A DNA stretch of 64,000 nucleotides from Galdieria partita (GCA_025991245.1 BQMJ01000075.1:62001-126000); one strand, 5' to 3'. Positions 30,841 to 42,477 are shown, counted from the stretch's first letter. The notes: generated from the sequence alone by a model not told the origin. A program made the numbers and translations.

Positions 30841-32196
30841 TTATATCCAAATATCCGAAGTGCAGTCACCACCTGGATAACGGACTTCGTGAGCCCGACA
30901 AGGACCACAAGGCTCTCTTCCAAAGTCAATAAAGAAAGAATGATCTATTTCCATTCCACCTTGTTCTGTATCACAAATTATCCTCAGCAAATATGAGCCT
31001 CTATCAGCAATTTCGGGATAAAACTGATTGTCCCATGAACTGAATAATGAATTGGTCACATATAATCTCTTCCCATCAAGAGAAAGTTGTAGCATTTGTG
31101 GACCTCCACACAATATATTATCGGCCACCTTGCAAGTCTTTCCTAATAAACCACCCAACCAAAGTTGACCAGCTAATTTTGGCTCTGATGGATTGGAGAT
31201 ATCGTACTGACGGACGTCTCCATGCAGCCAATCAGAAAAGTATAAAAAACGGTCATCCATGGAAATGAGAATATCAGTTATCACTGCAGGAATCGGAGAA
31301 GAGGCATTTTCTGGTGTCACAGGTGGTACAGAAATAACCTTTTCTGCCTTCCATTCACCACTACCATTATGAGACTTGTATATATGAAAAATATTGGAAG
31401 ATAAAGCAATCCCAACAAAACCATGGCAACTATCTGGATTGTGGTGAAAACGAACTTCCAAAGGTAGCCATCCATCTTGACCTAAATCGATAGATTGTAC
31501 AAGTCTTTGTTCTTTCCAATCCCAAAAATGCAACTTTCTTCCATATTTGCCTCTCTGGATATCTTCCATATCGAAACCTTGAAAATAAGTTTTGGGTGCT
31601 GCCCATTCTGTGGAGACCATTACATTGTGTCTTGGCTGGTACCAAAAGTCGTAATTGAAGTCGACTCCTTTCATATCCTTTTCCCAATGACCGACGATAC
31701 GAAATTCTTGGTCCAACAACAGAAAGCCTCCTGGAGCATTTGTTTCTGAATCTCCCAGCATACTTATCATAATATTTCCATCAGACAGACAATGCACTGT
31801 ATGTGGAGCGCCTAGATTTACTTTGGACTTTAACTCTTCAGGTTCGATAATATGATATATCTTGGGATTCCTTTCTTCTACTGTGTCGAATATATAAATA
31901 CGACCTGAGCGTTGACCACCCGCTATTAAATATCTACGAGCTAAAGTGTCTTTTTGTTTAGAAGAACAACAAGTATTCCAGCCAAAGTGATGCAATTCAT
32001 CTCCGATATAAGGTACAGGGGTTCGAGATACAACAGTGGAATACGTAGGTGAAGAAGGGTCAACGTCTACGGTAGCCAAATAATCTGGTTGTTGTATATG
32101 GGTTCCAGCATACAGACAAACTACATACAGCAGCTTTTCTGGTTCAGCTTTTCTTGCTTCTTCTGGACTCGAAAAGAAACGATGACAAAGAGCCAT
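30841..32196 (-). CDS. SELENBP1: Selenium-binding protein / methanethiol oxidase (SBP56 family)
   Basis: Single exon, 451 residues from ATG 32196. The protein matches the SBP56 family along its length: PDYLATVDVDPSSPTYS, DELHHFGWNTCCSS, HIIEPEEL, DFWYQPRHNVMVSTEWAAP, PLEVRFHHNPD, DRFLYFSDWLHGDVRQYDIS, GGPQMLQLSLDGKRLYVTNS, and the invariant ending RYPGGDCTSDIWI. SELENBP1 oxidises methanethiol to H2S, formaldehyde and peroxide; plant members are linked to redox and heavy-metal responses. The conserved cysteine in WNTCCSS is present, as are several His residues suited to metal binding. The frame extends upstream through non-ATG codons to 32226, so a 5' exon is possible but not needed. Confidence 0.93.
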   Translation of the reverse strand: MALCHRFFSSPEEARKAEPEKLLYVVCLYAGTHIQQPDYLATVDVDPSSPTYSTVVSRTPVPYIGDELHHFGWNTCCSSKQKDTLARRYLIAGGQRSGRIYIFDTVEERNPKIYHIIEPEELKSKVNLGAPHTVHCLSDGNIMISMLGDSETNAPGGFLLLDQEFRIVGHWEKDMKGVDFNYDFWYQPRHNVMVSTEWAAPKTYFQGFDMEDIQRGKYGRKLHFWDWKEQRLVQSIDLGQDGWLPLEVRFHHNPDSCHGFVGIALSSNIFHIYKSHNGSGEWKAEKVISVPPVTPENASSPIPAVITDILISMDDRFLYFSDWLHGDVRQYDISNPSEPKLAGQLWLGGLLGKTCKVADNILCGGPQMLQLSLDGKRLYVTNSLFSSWDNQFYPEIADRGSYLLRIICDTEQGGMEIDHSFFIDFGREPCGPCRAHEVRYPGGDCTSDIWI

Positions 32197-32328
32197 AATC
32201 GATGAGAGAAAAGAATCTCCAGTCAATGGATTTCGCTCAATAGTGCTGATTACCTCGACGATATTGTTTAGGCACTAGTAAAGCAGACAAGTTGCTAAAG
32301 TTTTGGAGTTTTAGCTTGTTGAGCGCCC

Positions 32329-32350
32329 ATATATATATATATATATATAT
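32329..32350. repeat. (AT)11 microsatellite
   Basis: 22 bases of uninterrupted AT dinucleotide between the divergent selenium-binding protein and MDM35 genes, within their shared promoter region. Confidence 0.95.
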
Positions 32351-32384
32351 TGTCAAGTGTATCTTTGAGAAATCAAGATATACG

Positions 32385-32683
32385 ATGACGTCTTCAACGA
32401 GCCAAGAGGAAGAAGAGTGGCCTTCAACATGTAATAAAGCCAAAGAGTCTTATGAAGAGTGTTTCTTTCTTTGGTATAGAGAGTCTTTTTTAAAAGTAAG
32501 TGTGTTGTACCTTGAAAGTATGGTTAATCCACAACTTCGTGCTCTCAGGGGGTGACCGAAAACCCTTGTGAAGAATTATGGAAATCTTATGAAAATTGTG
32601 TCAAAAGATTAGCGTCTTCTAGAAATCTTAAACAATTATTAACTGCTGATTGGAATCTGGACCAAGATAAAAGTGAAAGTTGA
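32385..32683 (+). CDS. MDM35: MDM35/TRIAP1-like mitochondrial intermembrane-space protein
   Basis: Two exons (32385-32495, 32549-32683; 53-base intron in phase 0), 81 residues. It has the twin CX9C pattern: C-NKAKESYEE-C in exon 1 and C-EELWKSYEN-C in exon 2, plus the family signature WYRESFLKG spanning the junction. Human TRIAP1 and yeast Mdm35 share this layout; they bind PRELI/Ups proteins and shuttle phosphatidic acid or phosphatidylserine across the intermembrane space after Mia40-dependent oxidation. An acidic N-terminus (QEEEEW) is also typical. The two halves are individually too short to be seen without splicing. Confidence 0.88.
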
Positions 32684-33070
32684 CGCTGGAATAGGATTGT
32701 ATGACGCAATGAATCTTAGTTGCCGATGGACAGTCAACTGGGAGGCAGTGTTTTGACTCTCGCGGAAGGATTTGTGCAATTTCTATAATACGACTCATAG
32801 TTTGACAAAGGTTAATCGATGTAAAACAGCCTCGACACTGAATAAAGCTTGTGATAGTAGTTTTATTTTGTTACATCACTGTTTTTGCTAAACTTTACAG
32901 TAAAAAGATAAAAGTGTTGGTGGTCTTCAGACTATTTCAGTTGATTCTCTCGTTGTTAGATACATAAATTACTCGCCGAAAGTGTTGTTGAGCGCGCTGA
33001 AACGGACAACGATGGCAAAGAAGAAAGCATTCGCAACTGTATCGCACATTAGAATTGGACCGTATCAAGA
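32684..33070. other. Intergenic upstream of CRNKL1
   Basis: About 390 bases; no further gene recognised. Confidence 0.4.
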
Positions 33071-35158
33071 ATGTCAAGTAAAGGCGGTAGTGGGACTGGA
33101 AGAGTAAAGAACAAAGCTCCAGCACCCGTACAAATAACTGCTGAACAGTTATTAAGAGAAGCATGGGAAAGAAGAGAACCCGAAAAATCCAAGGCTCCGA
33201 AACAAAGGATACAGGATGAAAACGAACTTTTGGAGGTTAGACAAAGAAGACGAAAGGAGTTTGAAGACAAGTTACGTATGAACCGTACACATATTCCAAC
33301 TTGGATAAAATATGCCAAATGGGAAGAAGCTCAACTAGAATTCGGTAGAGCAAGATCTATATATGAAAGAGCTTTGGACATCGACTATAGAAACCCACAC
33401 TTGTGGGTGAGTTATGCAGAGATGGAAATGAAGCACAAATTTATTAATCACGCTAGAAATATTTGGGACCGTGCTGTAGCTTTGTTGCCTCGAGTAGCAC
33501 AATTATGGTTTAAATATGCTTATATGGAAGAGATGCTGGGAAACATTGCCGGTACAAGAGCTATATTTGAAAGATGGATGAAGTGGATACCGGATGATAA
33601 AGCTTGGAACTCGTATGTGAGATTCGAGCTACGTTATGGACAAGTCGATAAAGCACGACAAATATTTGAAAGATTTTTGATCGCTCATCCTATTCCTAGA
33701 ACCTACATTCGATATGCTAGATTTGAAGAAAGAAATCATGAGAGAGATTTTGCAAGAGCTGTTTTTGAAAGAGGTGTCCAAGAAACAGATGCAAGTCAAC
33801 CTGAATATCTTGAACTACTTTTGCAGTTTGCAGGATTTGAAGAACGTTGTGGAGAAGTAGAACGAGCAAGATTCATTTACAAGTTTGCTTTGGAGAAAGC
33901 TCCAGAAGACAGAAAAGAAGAAGTGCATTCCTTGTATAGTTCGTTTGAAAGGCAAAGAGGAGGTAAAATTGCAATTGAAGAGAGTATTTTGAAACGGAAG
34001 CGAGAAGAATATGAAAATTGGATTCAAAAGGATCCATATGACTATGATGTCTGGTTGGATTATTGTTTACTTGAAGAGGAGTTTTCTCCCGATCCAGAAA
34101 CGGTTAGAAACGTATTCAGAAGAGCAGTATCTTATCAACCGCCTCCTCAGAAGAGGTTTTGGAAGCGATACATTTACTTATGGATATATTATGCCATCTG
34201 GGAAGAACTGACTATGCAAGACTTGGAGAGAGCTGCTCAGGTTTATCGTGATGCTCTTCATTCTATTCCTAATAGACATCAAGAATTTACTTTTAAGAAG
34301 CTGTGGATTCTTGCGGCAAAACTTTATGTTCGTCAAAAGGATATATCATCCGCCAGGAAACTGTTAGGAACTGCAATTGGAATGATAAAGAGTAACGAGA
34401 AAATCTTTCGTGAGTATATTTCTCTTGAAGTTGCACTAGGAGAAATAGAAAGAGCAAGGACTTTGTATCATAAATGGATAGAACATCATCCATACTCTTC
34501 AAAAGCTTGGTTAGAGTTTGCCAATTTGGAGATTTCTTTGAATGAAATCGAGCGTGCACGAGCAGTTTATGACCTGGCTGTTGAACAAACAGAATTGGAT
34601 GCACCAGAATTGGTTTGGAAAGCTTATATTGATCTTGAAATTGAAGAAGAGCAATTGGATCGTGCACGTGCGCTTTACGAGAGGCTACTGGGACATTCTC
34701 AACATGTCAAAGTTTGGTTTTCCTATGCGAACTTTGAACGAACTTACAATTATGAAAGAGATGACAGTGCTCGTGATATATATCGCAGAGCAGATCGTGC
34801 ATTGGCTAATACCATTTTAGATTTAACTGCGAATCTCCATTCTCAAAGGTCGAACGAACAAGTGGATCCCCAATTACTGACTGCAAAGGAGGATAGGGCA
34901 GCCTTGCTCCGGGAATGGTTAGCTTTCGAACAAGAAATGTCGTCTAGAGATACTTCAGCTTTGAATGAAGTTCAAGAGAAGCAACCACAAAAGGTCAAAC
35001 GACGTCGACCTATCTTTGACGCATTTGGGGAAAATATTGGCTGGGAAGAATATTATGACTTTATATTCCCTGAAGAAGCGGAATCCGGAAAGACACCGAG
35101 TCTTAAGATTTTACAGATTGCTCATCAATGGAAAAAGCAGAAAAGGGAAGATTCTTAA
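33071..35158 (+). CDS. CRNKL1: Pre-mRNA splicing factor CRNKL1/CLF1 (crooked neck), HAT repeats
   Basis: Single exon, 695 residues, close to the usual 680-850. The N-terminus (PVQITAEQLLREAWERRE) is nearly invariant in crooked-neck proteins. About sixteen HAT repeats follow, visible as repeated W..Y..(F/W)E and RAR.(I/V)(Y/F)ERAL units such as WIKYAKWEEAQLEFGRARSI and LWVSYAEMEMKHKFINHARN. CRNKL1 is a core scaffold of the Prp19/NTC complex in the catalytic spliceosome. This fits the intron-rich gene set around it, although the gene itself has no intron. It converges with the surface glycoprotein gene (78 bases between stops). Confidence 0.95.
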   Translation: MSSKGGSGTGRVKNKAPAPVQITAEQLLREAWERREPEKSKAPKQRIQDENELLEVRQRRRKEFEDKLRMNRTHIPTWIKYAKWEEAQLEFGRARSIYERALDIDYRNPHLWVSYAEMEMKHKFINHARNIWDRAVALLPRVAQLWFKYAYMEEMLGNIAGTRAIFERWMKWIPDDKAWNSYVRFELRYGQVDKARQIFERFLIAHPIPRTYIRYARFEERNHERDFARAVFERGVQETDASQPEYLELLLQFAGFEERCGEVERARFIYKFALEKAPEDRKEEVHSLYSSFERQRGGKIAIEESILKRKREEYENWIQKDPYDYDVWLDYCLLEEEFSPDPETVRNVFRRAVSYQPPPQKRFWKRYIYLWIYYAIWEELTMQDLERAAQVYRDALHSIPNRHQEFTFKKLWILAAKLYVRQKDISSARKLLGTAIGMIKSNEKIFREYISLEVALGEIERARTLYHKWIEHHPYSSKAWLEFANLEISLNEIERARAVYDLAVEQTELDAPELVWKAYIDLEIEEEQLDRARALYERLLGHSQHVKVWFSYANFERTYNYERDDSARDIYRRADRALANTILDLTANLHSQRSNEQVDPQLLTAKEDRAALLREWLAFEQEMSSRDTSALNEVQEKQPQKVKRRRPIFDAFGENIGWEEYYDFIFPEEAESGKTPSLKILQIAHQWKKQKREDS

Positions 35159-35236
35159 GGTTTTCTTTGAAGCTTATAGTCTATAGAAGGATGAATATGA
35201 AAAACTGCCAGTTTTTCGTAAGTTAGAAGAGACTTA

Positions 35237-36388
35237 TTATTGAAAGGCAGAACCTCTTCCATAAACATCTCTTTCTACATATGTAGTTTGTATTGAGCTT
35301 GCCCCTCCTCCACTACTACCGAAACCTGATAATAAAGAACTTCCTGTGACTAATTTGCTAATGACCAAAGAAGCTACAAACGCAGCAATTGTTGTGCCAA
35401 CTGCCACAGCGGCAATCGCACCACCAGCGATAACACTTTCTTTTTCAGCTAAAGTATGTCCAGTAAATGGTGTTGGCGTCGGTGTGACATGATATACGAT
35501 ATCGACGTAAATCGTGGTATCAAACTCACTAGAGTCTCCAACATCGAAATGAGTCCATTGGAGATCAACTCCAAAACTTCCGTTTGCAATCTTTTGTATT
35601 TCCATCACGAAGTACACGCCATTCGAAGTAAAACCCATGCCACAGGAAGAAGGAACCGAGAAACTCCCATTACTTGATAGTTTGACTATAGGCGCTTGAC
35701 ATGAAGAGCTGTATTTCACAAAGTTACTAGTGGCAGAAAAAATAGTCAACTGAATGTTATCAAGACTAGTAAACGAGGCCTGAGTGCCACTAATATACTG
35801 AATTGTAGACAACAGAACGACCTGATTGTTGCTTACCAACTGAGATCCATTCAACACTAACGGCTTTTGTGGACCACAAATGATCTCATTCGATAAAGTG
35901 GTGAAGGAGATTCCTGCAACTGCAATGTTGATAGCAGCAGATGTTACATTAGTCGTGTCGTTCTTTGCAGTATATTTCAGTTGCAAATTTGCCAATCCGA
36001 CAAGCCTCTCAAATGCTAGAGATATGCTTATGTTGTAACTGTAGCCGTCCTTTAGCTGTGTTACGCTTACTACACTGGTAGACAAATCTTGACTTGCATT
36101 GAAGACAGATTGGTTCGTAGAGGAAGCTGAAAAGTCATAATCTCCTATTGTACGATTATGGGACGTTACAAACAAGTATTCCAAGTCAATATCTCGTATG
36201 CAGTCACTCAATAGAACATTAACTTGTGTGATATTACTTGAGACAAAAGTTATTTCGTAGTCTGCACCAGTATCGTTCTGTCGAAGGAAATAGATGCCTG
36301 GATAAAGAGAAGTTGCGGCACCAAAAGCTAAAAAATGACAAGATAGAAAGAAACAACCAAGCCACAATACTATTGCACTGTTACGCAT
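35237..36388 (-). CDS. Predicted cell-surface type I membrane glycoprotein, lineage-specific
   Basis: Single exon. The preferred start (36388) gives a good signal peptide (NSAIVLWLGCFFLSCHFL, then AFGAATS); the frame runs upstream to another ATG at 36499 with a basic extension that would bury it. The ectodomain is Ser/Thr/Asn-rich with many N-glycosylation sequons (NVTS, NGSF, NQSV, NISI) and beta-strand-like alternation. A Thr/Pro stretch (HVTPTPTPF) precedes one C-terminal membrane helix (IAGGAIAAVAVGTTIAAFVA), and a Gly/Ser-rich cytoplasmic tail follows. No known domain was recognised. It could be a wall or surface-coat protein. Confidence 0.65.
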   Translation of the reverse strand: MRNSAIVLWLGCFFLSCHFLAFGAATSLYPGIYFLRQNDTGADYEITFVSSNITQVNVLLSDCIRDIDLEYLFVTSHNRTIGDYDFSASSTNQSVFNASQDLSTSVVSVTQLKDGYSYNISISLAFERLVGLANLQLKYTAKNDTTNVTSAAINIAVAGISFTTLSNEIICGPQKPLVLNGSQLVSNNQVVLLSTIQYISGTQASFTSLDNIQLTIFSATSNFVKYSSSCQAPIVKLSSNGSFSVPSSCGMGFTSNGVYFVMEIQKIANGSFGVDLQWTHFDVGDSSEFDTTIYVDIVYHVTPTPTPFTGHTLAEKESVIAGGAIAAVAVGTTIAAFVASLVISKLVTGSSLLSGFGSSGGGASSIQTTYVERDVYGRGSAFQ

Positions 36389-36707
36389 TCTCCATCGCGA
36401 GTTTTCTTCCAGTGCATAGACACGTCTCCCATCCCGACGCATTTCCTTCCAAAATATAAGGCCAAAATTTGAAATCTTCAAAACCGCGTGGTGGGACATT
36501 CTTTCGTCATCTCTTATATCGAGGATCCAAAACAGCAGTCAAACTTGATCTTACAGATAAATACTTGTTAATTAAAAAGTAGATACAAGTGTTCAATGCA
36601 TATGAAGTTTTGCAAGGCGACGCAATTTGAAAATACCAAGCATTTATTTACTGGAACGACAATGACAAGATATAGAGTGCACTATCGAAAAAGCAAGAAC
36701 CATATTC

Positions 36708-37091
36708 TCACAGATCCAAGGCTTCGAATTCATAGTTTGGTTGGTAACCTGGCTGATAAACTGGGTACTGATTGAACTGAGGCTGGAAGGGAAAAGGTTG
36801 GTATGGTAGATAGAAATTTTGAGGTTGACTGATAGGAAATGGATATCCTTGAGAGTATTCAGCAAAATCAACTTGATGAGCTCTTCCGCCATTTGTCGAC
36901 TCAGCAAAACTTGCTGCTTGTAGCTCTGGAACCTTAGTAGAAGTCGGTATTACTTCTGCATATCCTGATGCCTCTGCATCTCCATATGTTTGACTGTAGC
37001 TGAAGGCATCTTCATAGATAGGTATTGAGTGACTTGGACCAGTAATAAGCACTACAAAGCAAAAGACAGTCGCTAATTCAAGCAATTTCAT
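36708..37091 (-). CDS. Small secreted Pro/Tyr/Gln-rich protein
   Basis: 127 residues from ATG 37091, chosen because it starts a signal peptide (KLLELATVFCFVVLITG, cleavage near SHS-IP). The mature chain is low in Lys and Cys. Its C-terminal 45 residues are built from Pro, Tyr, Phe and Gln in irregular repeats (YLPYQPFPFQPQFNQYP). Such composition is common in extracellular matrix or wall-associated proteins. The frame also runs ~31 codons upstream through another ATG. No family is recognised. It lies directly upstream of, and on the same strand as, the surface glycoprotein gene. Confidence 0.55.
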   Translation of the reverse strand: MKLLELATVFCFVVLITGPSHSIPIYEDAFSYSQTYGDAEASGYAEVIPTSTKVPELQAASFAESTNGGRAHQVDFAEYSQGYPFPISQPQNFYLPYQPFPFQPQFNQYPVYQPGYQPNYEFEALDL

Positions 37092-38087
37092 AATGAAGAC
37101 CAGGTAAGAAACAGTAGGAAGGAGTGAGCTATGATATCCGTTTTGTTCATCTGAACGTATGTCGATTCTTGTTCGAATAGACACTTTCGAAAAGAAACCG
37201 ATTGCAGCCTTGTTGAATCGACATTTTATATTTTCTGTAATTGGATTGATTTGTAGATAGACTCCAACTCGTTGAGGTTGAAAATGACTTTACAATATGA
37301 ACCATAATCTGTTTATTTGTTGCCTTCAAGGATAGTATGTACAACTGTTAAGAGAATATACACTTGTTGAACTCTACAAGTATTAGCGAGAAAAGTAACA
37401 CAAGACCACCTTCATATTTGTTGTTTCAATAGACCAAACCTCATTGGAAAGCCAATTCCTAGTCACTATAGAGTCCTAACTTTATGAAATACTCTCTTAC
37501 GAATTTCCTTTCAAAACTACTGAAGTATCGTAAGGAAATCCAGAAAACTTATTTCTTTTGACATTGCAGCAGCTAATGTAAATAGATAATATTCCTGTCC
37601 AGTATGAATTGCACTCTAAAAGATCCCTTTAGATTTTTAGCAGTTTCTATACATCTACAAGCTTAAATCATTTCGTTTCCTTTTCAAGATTCGAAAAATA
37701 CAATTGAGCGACGAGAAAATATGAACTGTTTCCTAGAGTAGCCATCTTGTCCAATCATAACACATTCCATTTGAACGCCTTCAAGTTCATTCTGTAAAAG
37801 AACTTTTAAAAATAGAAATCACGTAGTTTTGTTTAAGAAATGTGGGTATCGTCTCTTTCTTGCTTCCAATTTATTCAATGATTTAGAGAAGAAGCAAAGA
37901 CAAAAGTAAACAAAGGGCCAATCAATCAACAATCCAAAATATATCGTGTCTGCAAGTTACTATAGCAAATTAATATAGTTACACTTGTCAATCATTCACT
38001 GTTATCATATTAAAAAACATTTAAATTTAACAAGTAGAAAAAACAATTCCAAACAAAAACAAATGTGTCAAAGAAAACAAATAAAAA
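37092..38087. other. AT-rich intergenic region
   Basis: About 1 kb, strongly AT-rich, no open frame of note and no RNA recognised. Confidence 0.4.
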
Positions 38088-39212
38088 TCAACGGACATTG
38101 TTACCAACAGGAGATGGTTCAGCGTTCCTAGACAATGCCCGAAATATATCTATAGGTAGTGGGAATACTATAGTGCTGTTGTTTTCCGCTGAAATCTGTG
38201 CCAGAGTTTGTAGATAACGAAGTTGCAAAGTCATTGGTTCACGTTGCATAACTGCTGCAGCTTCCGCCAATTTTTGACTCGACTGGAATTCTCCATCAGC
38301 TGAAATTATTTTCGCTCGACGTTCTCTCTCAGCCTCGGCTTGGCTAGCCATAAAGCGTATCATATCAGAAGGCAAAACGACTTTGCAGATGTTACTAAAT
38401 AAGAAGCAAAAATGTTCCACTATAATTACCGTCACGAATCTCGACGTTACTAACTCGTATTCCCCATGACTCGGTCTCTTTATCTAAGACCTTTCGCATT
38501 TCCTCTCCTATTTGATCCCTTTTTGCCAGTAATGTATCAAGATCGACTTGCCCAAGAACACTCCTCAACGTAGTTTGACCGAGCAGGAAAGTTGAGTTGG
38601 CATAAGAGGCCACATTACAAATAGCTGCTGCAGCGTTGACTACCGAGTAATAGATAACAGCGTCTACACTGCAAGATACTCCGTCTCTCCTGAAAGTTCC
38701 ATAGTATGTTTTCTGTATGTTGATCAAAAATATTTACGTACGTTATGACTGATTGTCGTGGAACTTCAACTGTTCGAACTCGAAGGTCAACCTTTCGAAA
38801 TGTGTCAACGAGAGGAACAGCTATTAGGAGTTTTGTAAGATTTGTGGTACAATTAAAGGAATTTTCTACCGTAATAGACTCCAGGTGGAACTATTTGCAC
38901 CATTCGACCTAAACGAAATCGAAGTGCTCTTTCGTATTGCTGGACAACAACAACACGGAAGGGAAATAAGAAAGGCAACAGGATATAGCCGAGTACTTGT
39001 CGTTAGACGTTAAGAAAATAGATGACTTTTTTGGGAGAGTATAGCTCACGAATGATATATTGGCCAAGATAACCGGTTGACGCTTCGGAACCTAATATCT
39101 CGGGTTCTCGTGTCGTTTGTAAGTCGTTGGCTGGTGCTATATCTCTTATATTATGACCTATTTGTATACTTGTATCTTTTGTGGCTTCCTGTGGAACCTT
39201 TTGTGTTTCCAT
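38088..39212 (-). CDS. Stomatin-like (SPFH/band 7) membrane protein
   Basis: Five exons (39212-39050, 38995-38870, 38820-38742, 38689-38430, 38380-38088), 306 residues. A hydrophilic N-terminus of ~55 residues precedes a hydrophobic hairpin ([18 protein letters not shown]). The SPFH domain follows: [61 protein letters not shown], then [20 protein letters not shown] and, at the end, [13 protein letters not shown]. The order and the last motif match stomatin/podocin rather than prohibitin. Stomatins organise membrane microdomains and modulate ion channels. The first intron contains an in-frame stop and is a multiple of three, so skipping it would truncate the protein. Confidence 0.92.
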
Positions 39213-39668
39213 AAGTTTCTCGTGTTTTGTGTGTAGAAATATCAAAAAAGAAATTTCTTTAGGGATAACGGTTGTTTATTGCTTGTGTGGTGCAAATTCA
39301 ATGTTGGGGAAAGGGATTTGGATTTGGGCTGAAAATGCCCGTTTTCTACTTGAGGCGGGCATTGGGATTATATGTTCATTCTATTGGATTTCTATGTGTG
39401 TGATAGTATATGTCTATCAGCATTGTCACTACAAGTATGCTATTAAATGATAACTTCTATAATTGATCGGTTATGGGGCGCTAGATTATATTTGGATGAT
39501 AGAGTATGACTTGAGGTGGTGTACCAATTTCGTCAGTGTGTTTTCTATACTTTATACGTCATGGAACTGTCTTTGGATACTCCTAATGTTTGTTCCCTAA
39601 ACTCACGATAAGTTTTCATATCGTTCGTTCCAACAGGGCTACAAAATGCAGACAAGATAGTGCACTTT
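39213..39668. other. Intergenic upstream of the stomatin gene
   Basis: About 455 bases; no gene recognised. Confidence 0.4.
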
Positions 39669-39899
39669 ATGAAATTTCACACAACTTGCCAGATAGGGCT
39701 CGTTCTCCTGTCCTTGGTTCAGAACGTCTTTCAACCCAGCGTAAAGGTTGAAAGCAACATAACAACTTACAGAAAGTTTGTACCGTCTTTGTTCAAAACA
39801 CCCAGCGCAACTCTTTTTAACATTTCCATCCAGTTGAACCAGCCTTTTAAAGACATTCCAGTTTTACTAACAAATATTCAGCAATACGTACGGAATTGA
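39669..39899 (+). CDS. Possible small secreted protein
   Basis: 76 codons from ATG 39669. The N-terminus (KFHTTCQIGLVLLSLVQNVF) resembles a signal peptide, and one NIT plus one NIS sequon follow. There are no recognised motifs. It may be real, since neighbouring genes also encode small secreted proteins, but composition alone does not prove it. Confidence 0.3.
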   Translation: MKFHTTCQIGLVLLSLVQNVFQPSVKVESNITTYRKFVPSLFKTPSATLFNISIQLNQPFKDIPVLLTNIQQYVRN

Positions 39900-40174
39900 T
39901 AAACTTTGCAATAATGAAATAGCAAGTTGTTCCGAGAGTCTTGGTCCTCTACCTTGAGAACATTATATAAGGAATGGAAAAATAACCTCAACCAACCATA
40001 CTAGTCAATAAACTTTCTATGTACTTCTTGGCCGTCTATCGTTTGTATCCATGTATATTCTAAATACATTATCTGACAACGAGCTCACAAACTCCGCAAA
40101 GGTCAGTCTCGAATCTCAAATCGCAATTCGGAGAGAGTGGAAGTTGCCGTCCTCTTGTTGTTTGGAGGAGGTGG

Positions 40175-42477
40175 ATGGAAGAAGGAGTATATCACCGAAG
40201 AATTTCACTTTTTGAAGGTGTTCCTATTAGTAGACCAGGCTCTTCAAAGAACGATACTGAAGAGAATTCTCAAGTCCCTGTCGAAATACAAACTGTGTCA
40301 GAAGCTTTAACTTCGTCTACAACTCGAATACAGTATCGAAACAGTCTTCTTGGTGAAAGAGACAAGACAAGACAAGTCGCAACAGTAAGAAGGATAAGTC
40401 TTGCCGGTGCGGATGCCGCAGAGTTTGGTGGACCCTCCAACTCTGTTTCCTTTGAAGACCCTTTGTTTCGACAGGACAAGTTGGGAGCTCTTGTCCTTTT
40501 ACAAAGGACCATACAAATAATTGGTCTATGCTATGGAGACGTTGGCACATCTCCTCTATATACAGTTGCTTCTTTGGTAGACTACGAGGTTGCTCCGACC
40601 CATTTTGAGATATATGCTGCTGGTAGTATGATTTTTTGGCTTTTGGTGTTGGTACCTTCTGTCAAATATGCGTTATTGGTTACTATGGCAGATCACAATG
40701 GGGAAGGGGGTGCTTTCGCAATGATTGGACTGTTGCGTCATAAAAGGATTCCTAAGAAATGGCTATTTGTGGCAACCATTGTAGCTTCCATAGGGGCAGG
40801 TGCACTGTTGGCAGATGGTATTATTACTCCTGCTATTACGTAAGTTAGACCTCAGCTCAAGTTGTGGACCATCTTACAATTTCTCTATAGGGTAGTGAGT
40901 GCTATGCAAGGAATTCAAGTTGGTGCGCCCTCTCTTTCAACCTCAGCCGTAGTTGGCATTAGTATTGCCATCTTGTTTCTCATTTTTGCGTCTCAGTGGT
41001 TTGGTTCCTCTAAAATTACCATTGTATATGGTCCTGTCCTACTTGTTTTTTTCACTGTGCAAGCTATTGCAGGAATTTATAATGTTACCAAACATCCTGC
41101 TATTTTCAAAGCTTTGAATCCGTATTATGCACTTAGAGGCATAGGCATCATGTGGAATGATGGTAAAATTGGATATTTAAAGATTGCTGATGCTTTATTG
41201 AGTGTTACAGGCTCCGAAGGAATGTATGCGGACATGGGTCATTTTGGAAGGACTCCTTTAAGACTTGGGTGGTTTCTTGTTATACTGCCGTCTGTTTGGA
41301 TGTCTTTTTTTGGTCAACTTGCCCTGATTGCATCGAATCCTCAAATGGCTGTTCAAGCAAGTGGCAAACTGTACTTTTATCAAGTTTCAAATTCTCTTCT
41401 TTGGCCATTGATTGTGATTACCACCCTCGCTTCCATTATTGCTTCACAGGCAATTATCAGTGGCTCTTTTAGTATTATAAGTCAAGCTGTGGGACTAAAT
41501 GTATTTCCTCGACTTCATATCAAGCGTACAGACTTTCGGATATATGGTCAAGTGTTCATGCCATCCATCAACGTAATTATGGGAGTTTTAACTATAGTAA
41601 TTACTGCCGGTTTCCAAACGAGCTCTGCACTTACTTCTGCGTATGGCGTTGCTGTGACTACTAGTTTCGTTACGACATCTGTACTGTTTTTGATAATTAT
41701 TTCAGTAGCATGGAAAGTTCGACCTTATATTTGGATATGGTATCCAATTGTGTTTGGACTTGTTGACTTGCTACTTTGGTCCAGTGCTTTGACAAAAGTG
41801 CCAAGTGGAGGATACATTCCAGTTGCTATATCGGTGGTAACTATTTCATTGATGTTAGTATATCGATGGGGAGCGAAGAAGGAAGAAGAAAATTATAAGA
41901 ACAACTCCCTTCGTTGGTCCGAATACAAAGCTATTATTGAATCGCCTCAGGCTCCAGTTTTTCTTGATAGGACCTTTGTGTTTCTTACTAGCATGCAATA
42001 TGGGATTCCATTTACATACAGTCAGTTTGTGAAGCAGATTGGTGCTATTCCGAGACTAAGTTTGTTTGTTACCGTTCGTTATGTCTCCGTGCCTTTTGTT
42101 GATAACAACCACATGTACTATGTATTTAAATACACTGACCAGCTGTATCGAATTATAGTGAATGTTGGTAAGTAATCAGGTTTCTTCGTGATGAAGTTTT
42201 GTATGAACCATTGATGATAGGTTATGCACAACCAATAGACAACTTGGTTACTTTCATCGAATCTTCTGGACTTAGCTTTTTGGATGACGCTTCGTCAACG
42301 AAAAGAATTGCCTTTGTAAAAGGAAAGACTGAACTTTTGAGCAAGAAGGAACATTGGTTTACTTATCGCTTTTTCCTAAGTGTCTTTAGCGTAATGAAGA
42401 TGTGGTCTGCACGGATCGATACGTATCTTGGAATTCCGTTTGATTCACTGGAGATTAGCACTAGCATGCTAGTTTGA
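40175..42477 (+). CDS. KUP/HAK/KT potassium transporter
   Basis: Three exons (40175-40839, 40891-42167, 42221-42477), 732 residues, the usual plant HAK length. A ~110-residue Ser/Arg-rich N-terminal cytoplasmic segment leads to the family signature IGLCYGDVGTSPLY in helix 1. Further hallmarks are ADHNGEGGAFA, IGAGALLADGIITPAIT-VVSA across the first intron, TGSEGMYADMGHFG, ASIIASQAIISGSFS and TSAYGVAVT. The family imports K+ with H+, often with high affinity. An acidophile living against a steep proton gradient would find this useful (inference). The C-terminal cytoplasmic domain is complete (GIPFTYSQFVKQIGAIPR through YLGIPFDSLEI). Confidence 0.94.
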